DNA from: SCGC-AG-212-J23 sp035689325
Lineage (GTDB): Bacteria > Pseudomonadota > Gammaproteobacteria > Burkholderiales > SG8-39
Length of the DNA: 64,000 nt
Reading direction: 5' to 3'
NCBI GenBank assembly: GCA_035689325.1
Contig: DASSLQ010000194.1
Location: forward strand, 1 to 64,000
Of the stretch, positions 8,158 to 15,494 are shown one piece after another (the first letter of the stretch is position 1; each line of letters starts with the position of its first letter). Made by a program: the position numbers and the translations under genes. The notes beneath the pieces are model-generated. The model made no database searches, had not been told where the DNA came from, and was given only the letters and a program-made list of their open reading frames with translations.

Positions 8158-9477
8158 ATGGCGCTCGCCTGGTACTGGGTGGCGTTGATCCTGTTCGGCT
8201 CGGCGCTCGGCCTGATGATGCTCGGCATCCCGGTCGCCGTGGGCTTCTTCATCACCAACGTGCTCGCCGCGGTGCTTTTCATGGGCGGCGGCATCGGCAT
8301 CCAGCAGATCATCAACAACGGCTTCGGCGCGATGACCAACTTCGCTCTGGTGCCGATCCCGATGTTCCTCTTCATGGGCGAGCTCTTCTATCACACGGGC
8401 CTCGCCACGCGCTGCTTCAACGCCGCGGACAAGCTCCTCGGCAACATCCGCGGGCGGCTCGCGTACGTGACGCTGATCGGCGGCACGGCGTACGCGGGAC
8501 CGGCCGGCTCGTCCATGGGTGCCTGCGCGCTGCTCGGGCGCCTCATGGTTCCCGAGATGATGAAGCGCGGTTACAGCAAATACCTGTCGCTCGGGCCGAT
8601 CATGGGCGTGGGTGGCCTCGCCGTCATCATTCCGCCGTCGGCGCTCACTGTCCTGCTCGCGACGCTCGGCCGCACCGACGTGGGCGATCTGCTGGTCGCC
8701 GGGGTCATCCCGGGGTTTGTGCTGGCGGCGATGTACGGCGTGCTGATCTGACTATGGACGGTGATCGATCCATCGGCGGCGCCGGTGTACGACGCCGGCC
8801 ACGTGAGCCGCCGTGAGAAGCTGCGGCTCTTCATCGTCGACGTCGTGCCGATGATCGTGATCATTGTCTTCTCGGTGCTCATCATGGTCACCGGCTGGTC
8901 GACGCCGACCGAGGCGGCGGCGCTGGGCGCGGTATCGGTGATCGTTTGCGCCACGCTCTACGGCGAGATGACGTGGAAAGCGTTCGTCAGGTCGCTCGAC
9001 GGCACGCTGCGCGTGACGGTGATGGCCTTTCTCGTCATCCTGGGGTCCGCGACCTTCGCGCAGGTGCTCGCTTTCACCGGCGCCTCCACCGGCCTGATGA
9101 ACTGGGCGATCGGCTTCAATGTCACCCCGATTGGCATGGTGCTGATCATGATCGGCGTCATCATCTTTCTCGGCAGCTTCATGGACCCGCTGTCGAAGAT
9201 GCTGCTCACAGCGCCGATCTTCTTTCCGCTCGCGAAGACGCTCGGCTTCGACCTCACCTGGTTTGGCCTCATCATGCTGCTTGCGCTGGAAGTCGGCTAC
9301 ACCACGCCGCCCTTCGGCTTGCTGCTCTTCGTCATGAAAGGCGTCTCGCCGCCCGGCACCAGCATGAAGGACATCTACCTTGCCGGCATGCCGTTCATCG
9401 CCTGCGTTTTCTTGCTCATCGGCATGGTGCTTGTTTTTCCGCCGCTCGCCACGTGGCTGCCGCGGATCAGTCATTGA
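8158..9477 (+). pseudogene. dctM: TRAP transporter large permease (DctM family) interrupted by one in-frame TGA
   Basis: The reading frame encodes a full-length DctM permease of about 439 residues, broken only by a TGA at 8749-8751. The upstream part (197 residues) ends AAMYGVLI; the frame continues without shift as LWTVIDPSAAPVYDAG and runs on for over 230 residues through transmembrane helices to a normal C-terminus. Conserved motifs sit on both sides: NFALVPIPMFLFMGEL and GTAYAGPAGSSMGA before the stop, and FLGSFMDPLSKMLL and EVGYTTPPFGLLLFVMKG after it. DctM carries the translocation pathway, so the transporter would be dead unless the stop is read through, the halves assemble, or the base is a sequencing error. 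The stop lies in the loop between the two membrane halves. dctP and dctQ look intact. Confidence 0.85.
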
Positions 9478-9492
9478 ACGGAGGAGGAGGAA

Positions 9493-10269
9493 TTGCCAAG
9501 TACCGTTGGAATGGCCCGCGGCAATGAACTCGCGGGCAAAGTGGCGCTGGTCACCGGCGGCGCTCGCAACATCGGCCGTGCCATCGCGCGCTCGCTTGCC
9601 GCGGGCGGCGCGGCGGTGATGGTCAACGCGCGCACCTCGCGCACGCAGGCGGAGGAGACCGTGTCGATGATCGAGGAGGCGGGCGGCAAGGCGGCGCTGC
9701 ACATCGCCGACGTCACCGACCCGGCGCAGGTACGCACGCTGGTAGATGCAACGCTCCAGCGCTTCGGTCGCCTGGACATGCTGGTCAACAACGCCGCGGT
9801 ACGCGCCGAGACGCCGTTCGAATCGATGGCACTCGACGAATGGCGGCGCGTGCTCGCCAGCATCCTCGATGCGGCGTTCCTGTGCAGCCAGGCCTGCCTG
9901 CCGCCTCTCGCGCAATCTGGCGCCGGCGCGATCGTCAACATCGGCGGGCTGACGGGTCATCGCGGCGCGACCGGCCGCGCGCACGTGATCGCGGCAAAGG
10001 CCGGGCTCGCGGGGCTAACTAAGGCGCTGGCGCTCGATCTCGCGCCGCAGGGCATCACGGTGAATTGTGTGGTGCCCGGCACGATCGAAAGCGAGCGCGG
10101 CCTGCCCGGCGTGCCCGAGCGACCGGCAAGCCGGCGCGCGCCGCCGCCGATCGGCCGGCGCGGCGAGCCGGAGGAGATCGCGGCGATGGTGCGCATGCTG
10201 TGCGGGCCCGACGCGCGCTACATCACCGGCCAGGCGATCCACGTGAACGGCGGCGGATACATGCCGTGA
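9493..10269 (+). CDS. SDR-family protein lacking the catalytic Ser and Tyr
   Basis: This 258-residue Rossmann-fold protein of the short-chain dehydrogenase family has an intact dinucleotide loop (TGGARNIGRAIA), NNAA in place of NNAG, and a normal C-terminal ITGQAIHVNGGGYM. The active-site region is altered: the Ser strand reads IVNIGGLTG and the YxxxK motif reads HVIAAK, so Ser is Gly and Tyr is Val, with only the Lys kept. It may bind NAD(P) without classical SDR catalysis, or use another mechanism. TTG at 9493 lies right behind a GA-rich purine run; an ATG at 9511 (MARGNELAGK) is an equally good start. Its stop overlaps the next gene as GTGA. It opens the operon ending in the Tct transporter. 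Confidence 0.85.
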   Translation: MPSTVGMARGNELAGKVALVTGGARNIGRAIARSLAAGGAAVMVNARTSRTQAEETVSMIEEAGGKAALHIADVTDPAQVRTLVDATLQRFGRLDMLVNNAAVRAETPFESMALDEWRRVLASILDAAFLCSQACLPPLAQSGAGAIVNIGGLTGHRGATGRAHVIAAKAGLAGLTKALALDLAPQGITVNCVVPGTIESERGLPGVPERPASRRAPPPIGRRGEPEEIAAMVRMLCGPDARYITGQAIHVNGGGYMP

Positions 10270-11630
10270 CCGTGTCAGCGGTGATGCAGCGCCTCGCGAC
10301 CTACATCGCGCAGACGCCGAAGAAGCAGCTGCCACCCTCGGTGGCAGAGAAGACCAAGCACCACGTGCTCGATACCGTCGCCGCGATGGTGTCCGGCTCA
10401 CGGCTGCGGCCGGGGCGCAAGGCCATCGCATACGCCCGCACGCGCGGCGGGACCAAAGAGGCTGGCGTCGTCGCGACGAGCATCCTCACTACGGCCGAGA
10501 ACGCCGCGCTCGCGAACGGCATGCTCGCGCATGCGGACGAGACCGACGACTCGCACGCGCCCTCGCTTACGCACCCGGGTTGCGGCATCGTGCCCGCCGC
10601 TCTCGCCATGGCCGAGCGCGAAGGCGCGAGCGGCGAAGCCGTGCTGCGCGCCGTTGCGCTCGGCTACGACGTGGGCTGCCGTCTCACCATGGCGCTCGAC
10701 GCTTACCAGTTTCGCGAGGACGGTCACTCGACGCACAGCTTTGGCCCGATGTTCGGCGCGGCTGGCGCCGCGGCGGTGATTGCACGCTTCAATGAGCGGC
10801 AGGTGCGCCACTGTCTTTCGTATACGGCGCAGCAGGCCGCCGGCATTTCATGCTGGATGCGCGACGAGGAGCACATCGAGAAGGCGTTCGACTTCGGCGG
10901 CATGCCGGCGCGCAACGGCGTCGCCGCCGTGACCATGGTCGGGCATGGCTTCACCGGCGTGGAAGACGCGTTCTCCGGCGAGCGCAGCTTCTTCGTCGCC
11001 TATGGGCGCAAGGCCGAGCCGGAGCGGCTCATCGACGGCCTCGGCGAGCGCTACGAGGTCATGAACACGAACATCAAGCGCTGGTCGGTCGGCTCGCCGA
11101 TCCAGGCGCCGCTCGATGCCCTGGACGTGCTGATGCGCGAGCATCGCGTAGCGGCGGACCTTGTAGAGCAGGTCATCGTGCGCGTGGCGCATCAGGGTGC
11201 GAACACCACCGACAACCGCGCGATGCCCGACATCTGCATGCAGCACCTGTGCGCCGTGATGCTGCTTGACGGCACGGTCAGCTTCAAGGCCGCGCATGAC
11301 GAGAAGCGCATGCGCCACCCGAAGGTGCTCGCGCTGCGCAAGAAGGTGGAGTTGCGCGGCGACGACGAGCTCACCAGGGCGATGCCGAGCCGCCAGGGCA
11401 TCGTCGAGCTCGTTCTGCGCGATGGAACGACGCTGCGCCATCACATGAAAGCGGTCCGCGGCACGGCCGAGAATCCGATGACGCGCGACGAAGTCGACGC
11501 GAAAGCTTACGATCTCATCGCGCCGGTTTTCGGCCCCGCGCGCGCGCGTCGGCTCTGCGATGCCGTCTGGCGCCTGGACAAGATCGGCAATGTTGCAGAA
11601 TTGAGAACCCTGCTAAAGGAGAAGCGATGA
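10266..11630 (+). CDS. MmgE/PrpD-family protein
   Basis: This 454-residue protein belongs to the MmgE/PrpD family, which includes 2-methylcitrate dehydratase, cis-aconitate decarboxylase and many uncharacterised dehydratases or decarboxylases. Typical segments are HHVLDTVAAMVSGS near the N-terminus, ANGMLAHADETDDSH with the conserved His/Asp cluster, HPGCGIVPAALA, and FDFGGMPARNGVAA. A GTG at 10266 overlaps the SDR stop (GTGA); GTG 10272 or ATG 10284 are alternatives that lose only a few residues. The stop overlaps the VOC gene as ATGA. With a tricarboxylate transporter in the same operon, a citrate-like or branched tricarboxylate substrate is plausible but unproven. Confidence 0.88.
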   Translation: MTVSAVMQRLATYIAQTPKKQLPPSVAEKTKHHVLDTVAAMVSGSRLRPGRKAIAYARTRGGTKEAGVVATSILTTAENAALANGMLAHADETDDSHAPSLTHPGCGIVPAALAMAEREGASGEAVLRAVALGYDVGCRLTMALDAYQFREDGHSTHSFGPMFGAAGAAAVIARFNERQVRHCLSYTAQQAAGISCWMRDEEHIEKAFDFGGMPARNGVAAVTMVGHGFTGVEDAFSGERSFFVAYGRKAEPERLIDGLGERYEVMNTNIKRWSVGSPIQAPLDALDVLMREHRVAADLVEQVIVRVAHQGANTTDNRAMPDICMQHLCAVMLLDGTVSFKAAHDEKRMRHPKVLALRKKVELRGDDELTRAMPSRQGIVELVLRDGTTLRHHMKAVRGTAENPMTRDEVDAKAYDLIAPVFGPARARRLCDAVWRLDKIGNVAELRTLLKEKR

Positions 11631-12076
11631 GCCGTATCGTGCATCTCGCGCTGAAGGTCGACGACCTCGAGCGCACCACCCAGTTCTATCGCGAAGTGTT
11701 CGGCTTCGCGGAGATGAGCACCGATCGCGTGCGCGACCATACGTCGCGGCACCTGAGCGACGGCACCATCGATCTTGCGCTGATCCAGTACGACGCCGGT
11801 ACGCAGTCGGCCGAATCGCGCGCGTCGGGCGAAGGCCCGTGCATCCACCACTTCGCCGTCGAGGTCGCCAACCTGCCAGCGGCGGAGAAGCGCATCCGGG
11901 CGCTTGGCTGCGAGATCATCAGCGACCCCGGCGTCGTGCCGGTGAAGTTCCGCTCGCCCGGTGGCATCGTCTGCGAGATCGTGCCGGAGGGCCGCTACAA
12001 GAAGCCGAAGGCCGCCAAGGCAAAGGCGGCCGCGAAGCGGCCGGCGAAAAAAGCCGCGCGCAAAAAGAACAAGTAA
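11627..12076 (+). CDS. VOC (glyoxalase/dioxygenase fold) protein with Lys/Ala-rich basic tail
   Basis: This 149-residue protein has a single vicinal-oxygen-chelate unit of two beta-alpha-beta-beta-beta modules at residues 1-122. IVHLALKVDDLERTTQFYREVFG starts the first and IHHFAVEVANLPAAEKRI the second. Candidate metal ligands are His7, His75 and Glu117. Residues 124-149 form a low-complexity tail rich in Lys and Ala, resembling histone-H1-like or AlgP-like tails; small VOC enzymes do not need such an extension. The gene overlaps PrpD by 4 bp and its TAA overlaps the TctB ATG by 1 bp. The reaction is unknown; epimerase, isomerase or lyase activities occur in the superfamily. Confidence 0.85.
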   Translation: MSRIVHLALKVDDLERTTQFYREVFGFAEMSTDRVRDHTSRHLSDGTIDLALIQYDAGTQSAESRASGEGPCIHHFAVEVANLPAAEKRIRALGCEIISDPGVVPVKFRSPGGIVCEIVPEGRYKKPKAAKAKAAAKRPAKKAARKKNK

Positions 12077-12498
12077 TGCGCTGGCGTTCCCCGGACTTCT
12101 GGTCCGGGCTCGCGCTCGCGGCGCTGGGCGGCTATATCGTCGTCGCGGCGCGCGGCTGGGACTACCTTACGCCGGATGGCCCAGGGCCCGGCTTCTTCCC
12201 GATCTGGTATGGCATCGTGATGCTCGTGCTGTCGCTCGTGCTCGTCTTCACGAGCGAGAAGGGGCAGGTCGCTGATTGGCGCGGCGCGGCTCGCGCATTC
12301 GCCGTGTGGGCGGCATTCGCGGCGTCGCTCGCGCTGATGAAGGCGCTGGGCTTCGCCATCAGCTTCGCCGCACTCACGTACTTCGTCGTCGCTGTCATGT
12401 ACCGGCGCCCGCCGCTCGTCGCGCTGGCGACGGCGGCAGCCATCGTCGGCGCCTTCTATCTCGTCTTTCCGCTCGCGCTCGGCGTGACGCTGCCCTGA
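12076..12498 (+). CDS. tctB: Tripartite tricarboxylate transporter small membrane subunit (TctB family)
   Basis: This 140-residue membrane protein has four predicted helices (about residues 10-25, 38-58, 75-95 and 105-138). The segment DGPGPGFFPIWYGIVMLVLS is the signature of TctB small subunits. It is the accessory membrane subunit of the Tct secondary transporter, which uses a periplasmic TctC protein to bring in citrate-like acids. The start ATG overlaps the VOC gene stop (taATG) and the stop overlaps the TctA start (TGATG), giving full transporter order B-A-C. Confidence 0.9.
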   Translation: MRWRSPDFWSGLALAALGGYIVVAARGWDYLTPDGPGPGFFPIWYGIVMLVLSLVLVFTSEKGQVADWRGAARAFAVWAAFAASLALMKALGFAISFAALTYFVVAVMYRRPPLVALATAAAIVGAFYLVFPLALGVTLP

Positions 12499-14012
12499 TG
12501 GATATCGCCGCCGGCCTGATGCACGGTTTCGCAGTGGCGCTCGCGCCGGCGAACCTGCTGTGGTGCTTCGTCGGCGTGCTCCTCGGGACCGTGGTCGGCA
12601 TCCTGCCGGGGCTCGGGCCGCCGGCGACCATCGCGATGCTGCTGCCGCTCACGGCGCTGATGAATCCCGCGGGCGCGATCATCATGCTCGCCGGCATCTA
12701 CTACGGCGCGAAGTACGGCGGCTCGACGACCTCGATCCTGCTCAATGTGCCGGGCGAGTCGGCTTCCGTCGTCACCTGCATTGACGGCTACCAACTCGCG
12801 CGCAAGGGGCGCGCCGGTGCCGCGCTTGGCATCGCCGCGATTGCATCCTTCATTGCGGGCACGTTCGGCGTCCTCGCGCTGATGCTGGTCGCGCCGCCGC
12901 TCGCACGGCTCGCGCTCGCCTTCAGCTCGCCCGAATACTTCGCGCTGATGGCGCTCGGCCTGGCGATGGTGGTGCTGCTCGCCGGCCGCTCGCTCGTCAA
13001 GGCGCTGCTCGCGATGCTCGTCGGCCTGTGGCTCGCCGGCATTGGCACCGACGCCTTTACCAGCACGTCGCGCTTCACCTTCGGACGCATGGAGCTCCTT
13101 TCCGGCATCGACTTCGTTGTGGTCGCGATCGGCGTGTTCGCCATCGGCGAGGTGCTCGCCAATATGGAAGCGCGCGAAGAGCCGCGGGCGCTGCCCGTGC
13201 CCAAGGGCTTGCGCAATTTGATGCCGACGATGCAGGACATGCGCGACTGCCGCTTCGCTTTCGCCAACGGCTCGATCATCGGCTTCCTGATCGGCGTGCT
13301 GCCCGGTGCGGGATCGACGATCGCGTCGTTCATCTCGTATGGCGTGGAGAAGGCGTTCTCGCGCCGGCGGCTGCAGTTCGGCACCGGCGTAATCGAGGGC
13401 GTCGCCGCGCCGGAAGGCGCGAACAATTCGGAGACGGGCGGCGCGCTCGTGCCGCTGCTCACGCTCGGCATCCCGGGCTCGGGCACCACCGCGATCCTGC
13501 TGGCGGCGCTCGTGCTCTGGGGATTCAAGCCCGGGCCGCTCTTCATCTCGGAGAACCCGAGCATGTTCTGGGGCCTGGTCGCGAGCATGTACATCGGCAA
13601 TGTCATGCTGCTTGTGCTAAACCTGCCGCTCGTGCCGCTGTTCGCCCAGGTACTGCGCGCGCCGGTCTACGTGCTTTACCCGGTCATCATCGGCCTGTCG
13701 CTGGTCGGCGTGTACAGCGTGTCGGGCAGTCTGTTCGATCTCGGCCTGCTTGCGGGATTCGGCCTGCTCGGTTATGTGATGCGCAAGCTCGACTATCCGA
13801 GCGCGCCGCTCATCCTGGGCCTCGTACTCGGCGGCGCGATGGAGCGCGCGCTGCGCCAGTCGCTGATGATGTCGGAGGGCAGCCTGACGATCCTCGTCGC
13901 GCGACCGATCTCGGCGGCGATGCTGGCGTGCGCGGCTCTCCTCCTGCTGATTCCGTTTTTTGCCAGACTGAACGCCTGGCGCTTGCGAGCGATGGAGGAG
14001 GAGAACAAATGA
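12498..14012 (+). CDS. tctA: Tripartite tricarboxylate transporter large permease (TctA family)
   Basis: This 504-residue polytopic membrane protein is the translocating subunit of a Tct system. Diagnostic repeats are GTVVGILPGLGPPATIAMLLP near the N-terminus, YYGAKYGGSTTSILLNVPGE around residue 75, and GFLIGVLPGAGSTIASFISY with EGANNSETGGALVPLLTLGIPGSG in the second half. Length and motif order match the family, so it looks intact. It overlaps tctB by 1 bp and tctC by 4 bp. With its TctC it forms a complete transporter, in contrast to the broken TRAP permease just upstream. Confidence 0.95.
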   Translation: MDIAAGLMHGFAVALAPANLLWCFVGVLLGTVVGILPGLGPPATIAMLLPLTALMNPAGAIIMLAGIYYGAKYGGSTTSILLNVPGESASVVTCIDGYQLARKGRAGAALGIAAIASFIAGTFGVLALMLVAPPLARLALAFSSPEYFALMALGLAMVVLLAGRSLVKALLAMLVGLWLAGIGTDAFTSTSRFTFGRMELLSGIDFVVVAIGVFAIGEVLANMEAREEPRALPVPKGLRNLMPTMQDMRDCRFAFANGSIIGFLIGVLPGAGSTIASFISYGVEKAFSRRRLQFGTGVIEGVAAPEGANNSETGGALVPLLTLGIPGSGTTAILLAALVLWGFKPGPLFISENPSMFWGLVASMYIGNVMLLVLNLPLVPLFAQVLRAPVYVLYPVIIGLSLVGVYSVSGSLFDLGLLAGFGLLGYVMRKLDYPSAPLILGLVLGGAMERALRQSLMMSEGSLTILVARPISAAMLACAALLLLIPFFARLNAWRLRAMEEENK

Positions 14013-14971
14013 AGACGATTTGCATGGCGCTCGCGGCGCTGGTCGCGGCGGCCCCACCCGCGTATGCGTTCAAGCCGACGCGGCCGATCGAAGTGATCGT
14101 GCACACGGGGCCGGGCGGCGGCAGCGACCTGCTCGCGCGCGCGGTGGCGACGATGATGGAGAAGGAGCGGCTGCTGCCGGTGCGCATGCAGGTCGTGAAC
14201 AAGACCGGCGGCGGCGGCGCGGTCGCGGCGGCCTATCTCGCGGAGAAGGCCAGTGACCAGAACACGATCGGCTTTTTCACCGGTGTATGGCTAACGGGGC
14301 CGCTCACCAGCGCCGAGGCCAAGGTGACGCTGCGCGATCTCACGCCGATCGCGCGTCTCGTGCTCGAGCCGGCGCTCATCGCCGTCAAGGCGGACGCACC
14401 GTATAAGACGCTCGCCGACTTCATCGCCGCGGCGAAGGAGCATCCGGGGCAGCTCAAGCAATCGGGCGGCTCAGTGACGAGCCGCGACAACGTCGTGCGC
14501 CAGCTCCTGCAGAAGACGACGGGCGCGCGCTGGGCGTTCATCTCGTTTCCGGGCGGCGGCGAGCGCATCGCGGCGCTCCTTGGCGGCCACGTCAGCATGA
14601 TGGTGATCGAGCCGGCCGAGGCGGGCGAGCACATCCGCGCTGGCAACATGCGCGTGCTCGCCCAGGTTAGCGAAAGCCGGCTGGCGGGCTTTCCCGACGT
14701 GCCGACGCTCAAGGAGGCAGGCTTCGACGTTCCGGCGGTGCCCCAGGTCCGCGGTGTCGTCGCGCCGCCGGGAATTCCGGCGGAGAACGTCGCCTACTGG
14801 GAGGACGTCTTCCGGCGCCTTACGCGCACGGCGTCATGGCGCAAGTTCCTTGCCGACAACCAGTTCGAGGACGGCTATCAGGACGCCGCGGAGCTGGCGA
14901 AGTTCTACGACCAATTCACCGACCGCATGCGCACGATCCTGCAGGAGGCGGGCATCAAGACCGTGCGCTGA
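14009..14971 (+). CDS. tctC: Tripartite tricarboxylate transporter binding protein (TctC/Bug family)
   Basis: This 320-residue periplasmic binding protein carries a Sec signal peptide (MKTICMALAALVAAAPPAYA). RPIEVIVHTGPGGGSDLLAR is the characteristic first ligand loop of Bug proteins, and VVNKTGGGGAVAAAYLAEK the second. DVPTLKEAGFDV and VAPPGIPAENVAYWEDVFRR in the C-terminal part are family hallmarks. The start overlaps the tctA stop as ATGA. It should bind a carboxylated ligand and hand it to TctAB. Confidence 0.93.
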   Translation: MKTICMALAALVAAAPPAYAFKPTRPIEVIVHTGPGGGSDLLARAVATMMEKERLLPVRMQVVNKTGGGGAVAAAYLAEKASDQNTIGFFTGVWLTGPLTSAEAKVTLRDLTPIARLVLEPALIAVKADAPYKTLADFIAAAKEHPGQLKQSGGSVTSRDNVVRQLLQKTTGARWAFISFPGGGERIAALLGGHVSMMVIEPAEAGEHIRAGNMRVLAQVSESRLAGFPDVPTLKEAGFDVPAVPQVRGVVAPPGIPAENVAYWEDVFRRLTRTASWRKFLADNQFEDGYQDAAELAKFYDQFTDRMRTILQEAGIKTVR

Positions 14972-14987
14972 GGTCGCCCGGCGGGGG

Positions 14988-14993
14988 TAAGAT
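14988..14993 (+). promoter_or_regulatory. Candidate -10 element of the molybdenum hydroxylase operon
   Basis: TAAGAT lies 28 bp before the ATG of the [2Fe-2S] subunit, in the 50-bp gap after tctC. A strong Shine-Dalgarno run, gaggagg, sits between. The same hexamer precedes dctP and the gene at 60253. No convincing -35 box is seen. Confidence 0.35.
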
Positions 14994-15021
14994 CGACCTC
15001 CACATTTCCTGAGGAGGAACG

Positions 15022-15486
15022 ATGGCGACGTATCGTTTCACCGTGGACGGCAAGCGCGTGTCGGTGGACGCGCAACCGGAGATGCCGCTCCTCTATGCGC
15101 TGCGCGACGATCTCGGGCTGCGCAATCCGCATTTCGGCTGCGGGCTCGCGCAATGCGGTGCCTGCACCGTGCACGTGAATGGCGAGGCGATGCGCTCCTG
15201 CGTGCTGCCGATGTCAGCGGTCGCCGGCAAGACGGTGACGACCATCGCCGGTCTCGGCACGCCCGAGAAGCCGCATCCGCTGCAGGCCGCTTATGTCGCC
15301 GAAGGCGTGCCGCAATGCGGCTACTGCATCAACGGCTGGGTGATGACCGCCGCCGCGGTGCTGAAGAAGAATCCGAAGGCGAGCGATGCGGAGATGCGCG
15401 ATGCGCTCGCCGGCCTGAAATGCCGTTGCGGCACGCATGTCGCGATCATGCGCGCGATCAAGCGCGCCCAGACTCAGCTCGCATAG
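15022..15486 (+). CDS. Molybdenum hydroxylase small subunit, two [2Fe-2S] clusters (IorA-like)
   Basis: This 154-residue electron-transfer subunit belongs to the xanthine oxidase family. Residues 1-75 form a plant-type ferredoxin domain with the cluster motif CGLAQCGAC and a fourth Cys in SCVLP. Residues about 80-154 form the second helical domain with CGYC and CRCG. This order matches isoquinoline 1-oxidoreductase alpha subunits and nicotinate or aldehyde dehydrogenase small subunits. The large subunit follows 8 bp downstream. No FAD subunit is encoded, so electrons probably pass to a cytochrome or quinone, as is known for two-subunit IorAB-type enzymes. Confidence 0.93.
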   Translation: MATYRFTVDGKRVSVDAQPEMPLLYALRDDLGLRNPHFGCGLAQCGACTVHVNGEAMRSCVLPMSAVAGKTVTTIAGLGTPEKPHPLQAAYVAEGVPQCGYCINGWVMTAAAVLKKNPKASDAEMRDALAGLKCRCGTHVAIMRAIKRAQTQLA

Positions 15487-15494
15487 GAGGCGCC

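Noticed and set aside
8749..8751. TGA in dctM as a selenocysteine codon.
   Set aside because: No stem-loop resembling a SECIS element was evident after it, the residue lies in a membrane-protein linker, and DctM proteins are not selenoproteins.
8158..9477. dctM as two separate genes or as a frameshift.
   Set aside because: Both parts are in the same frame and together match one full-length permease; the second part has no start codon context or ribosome-binding site of its own.
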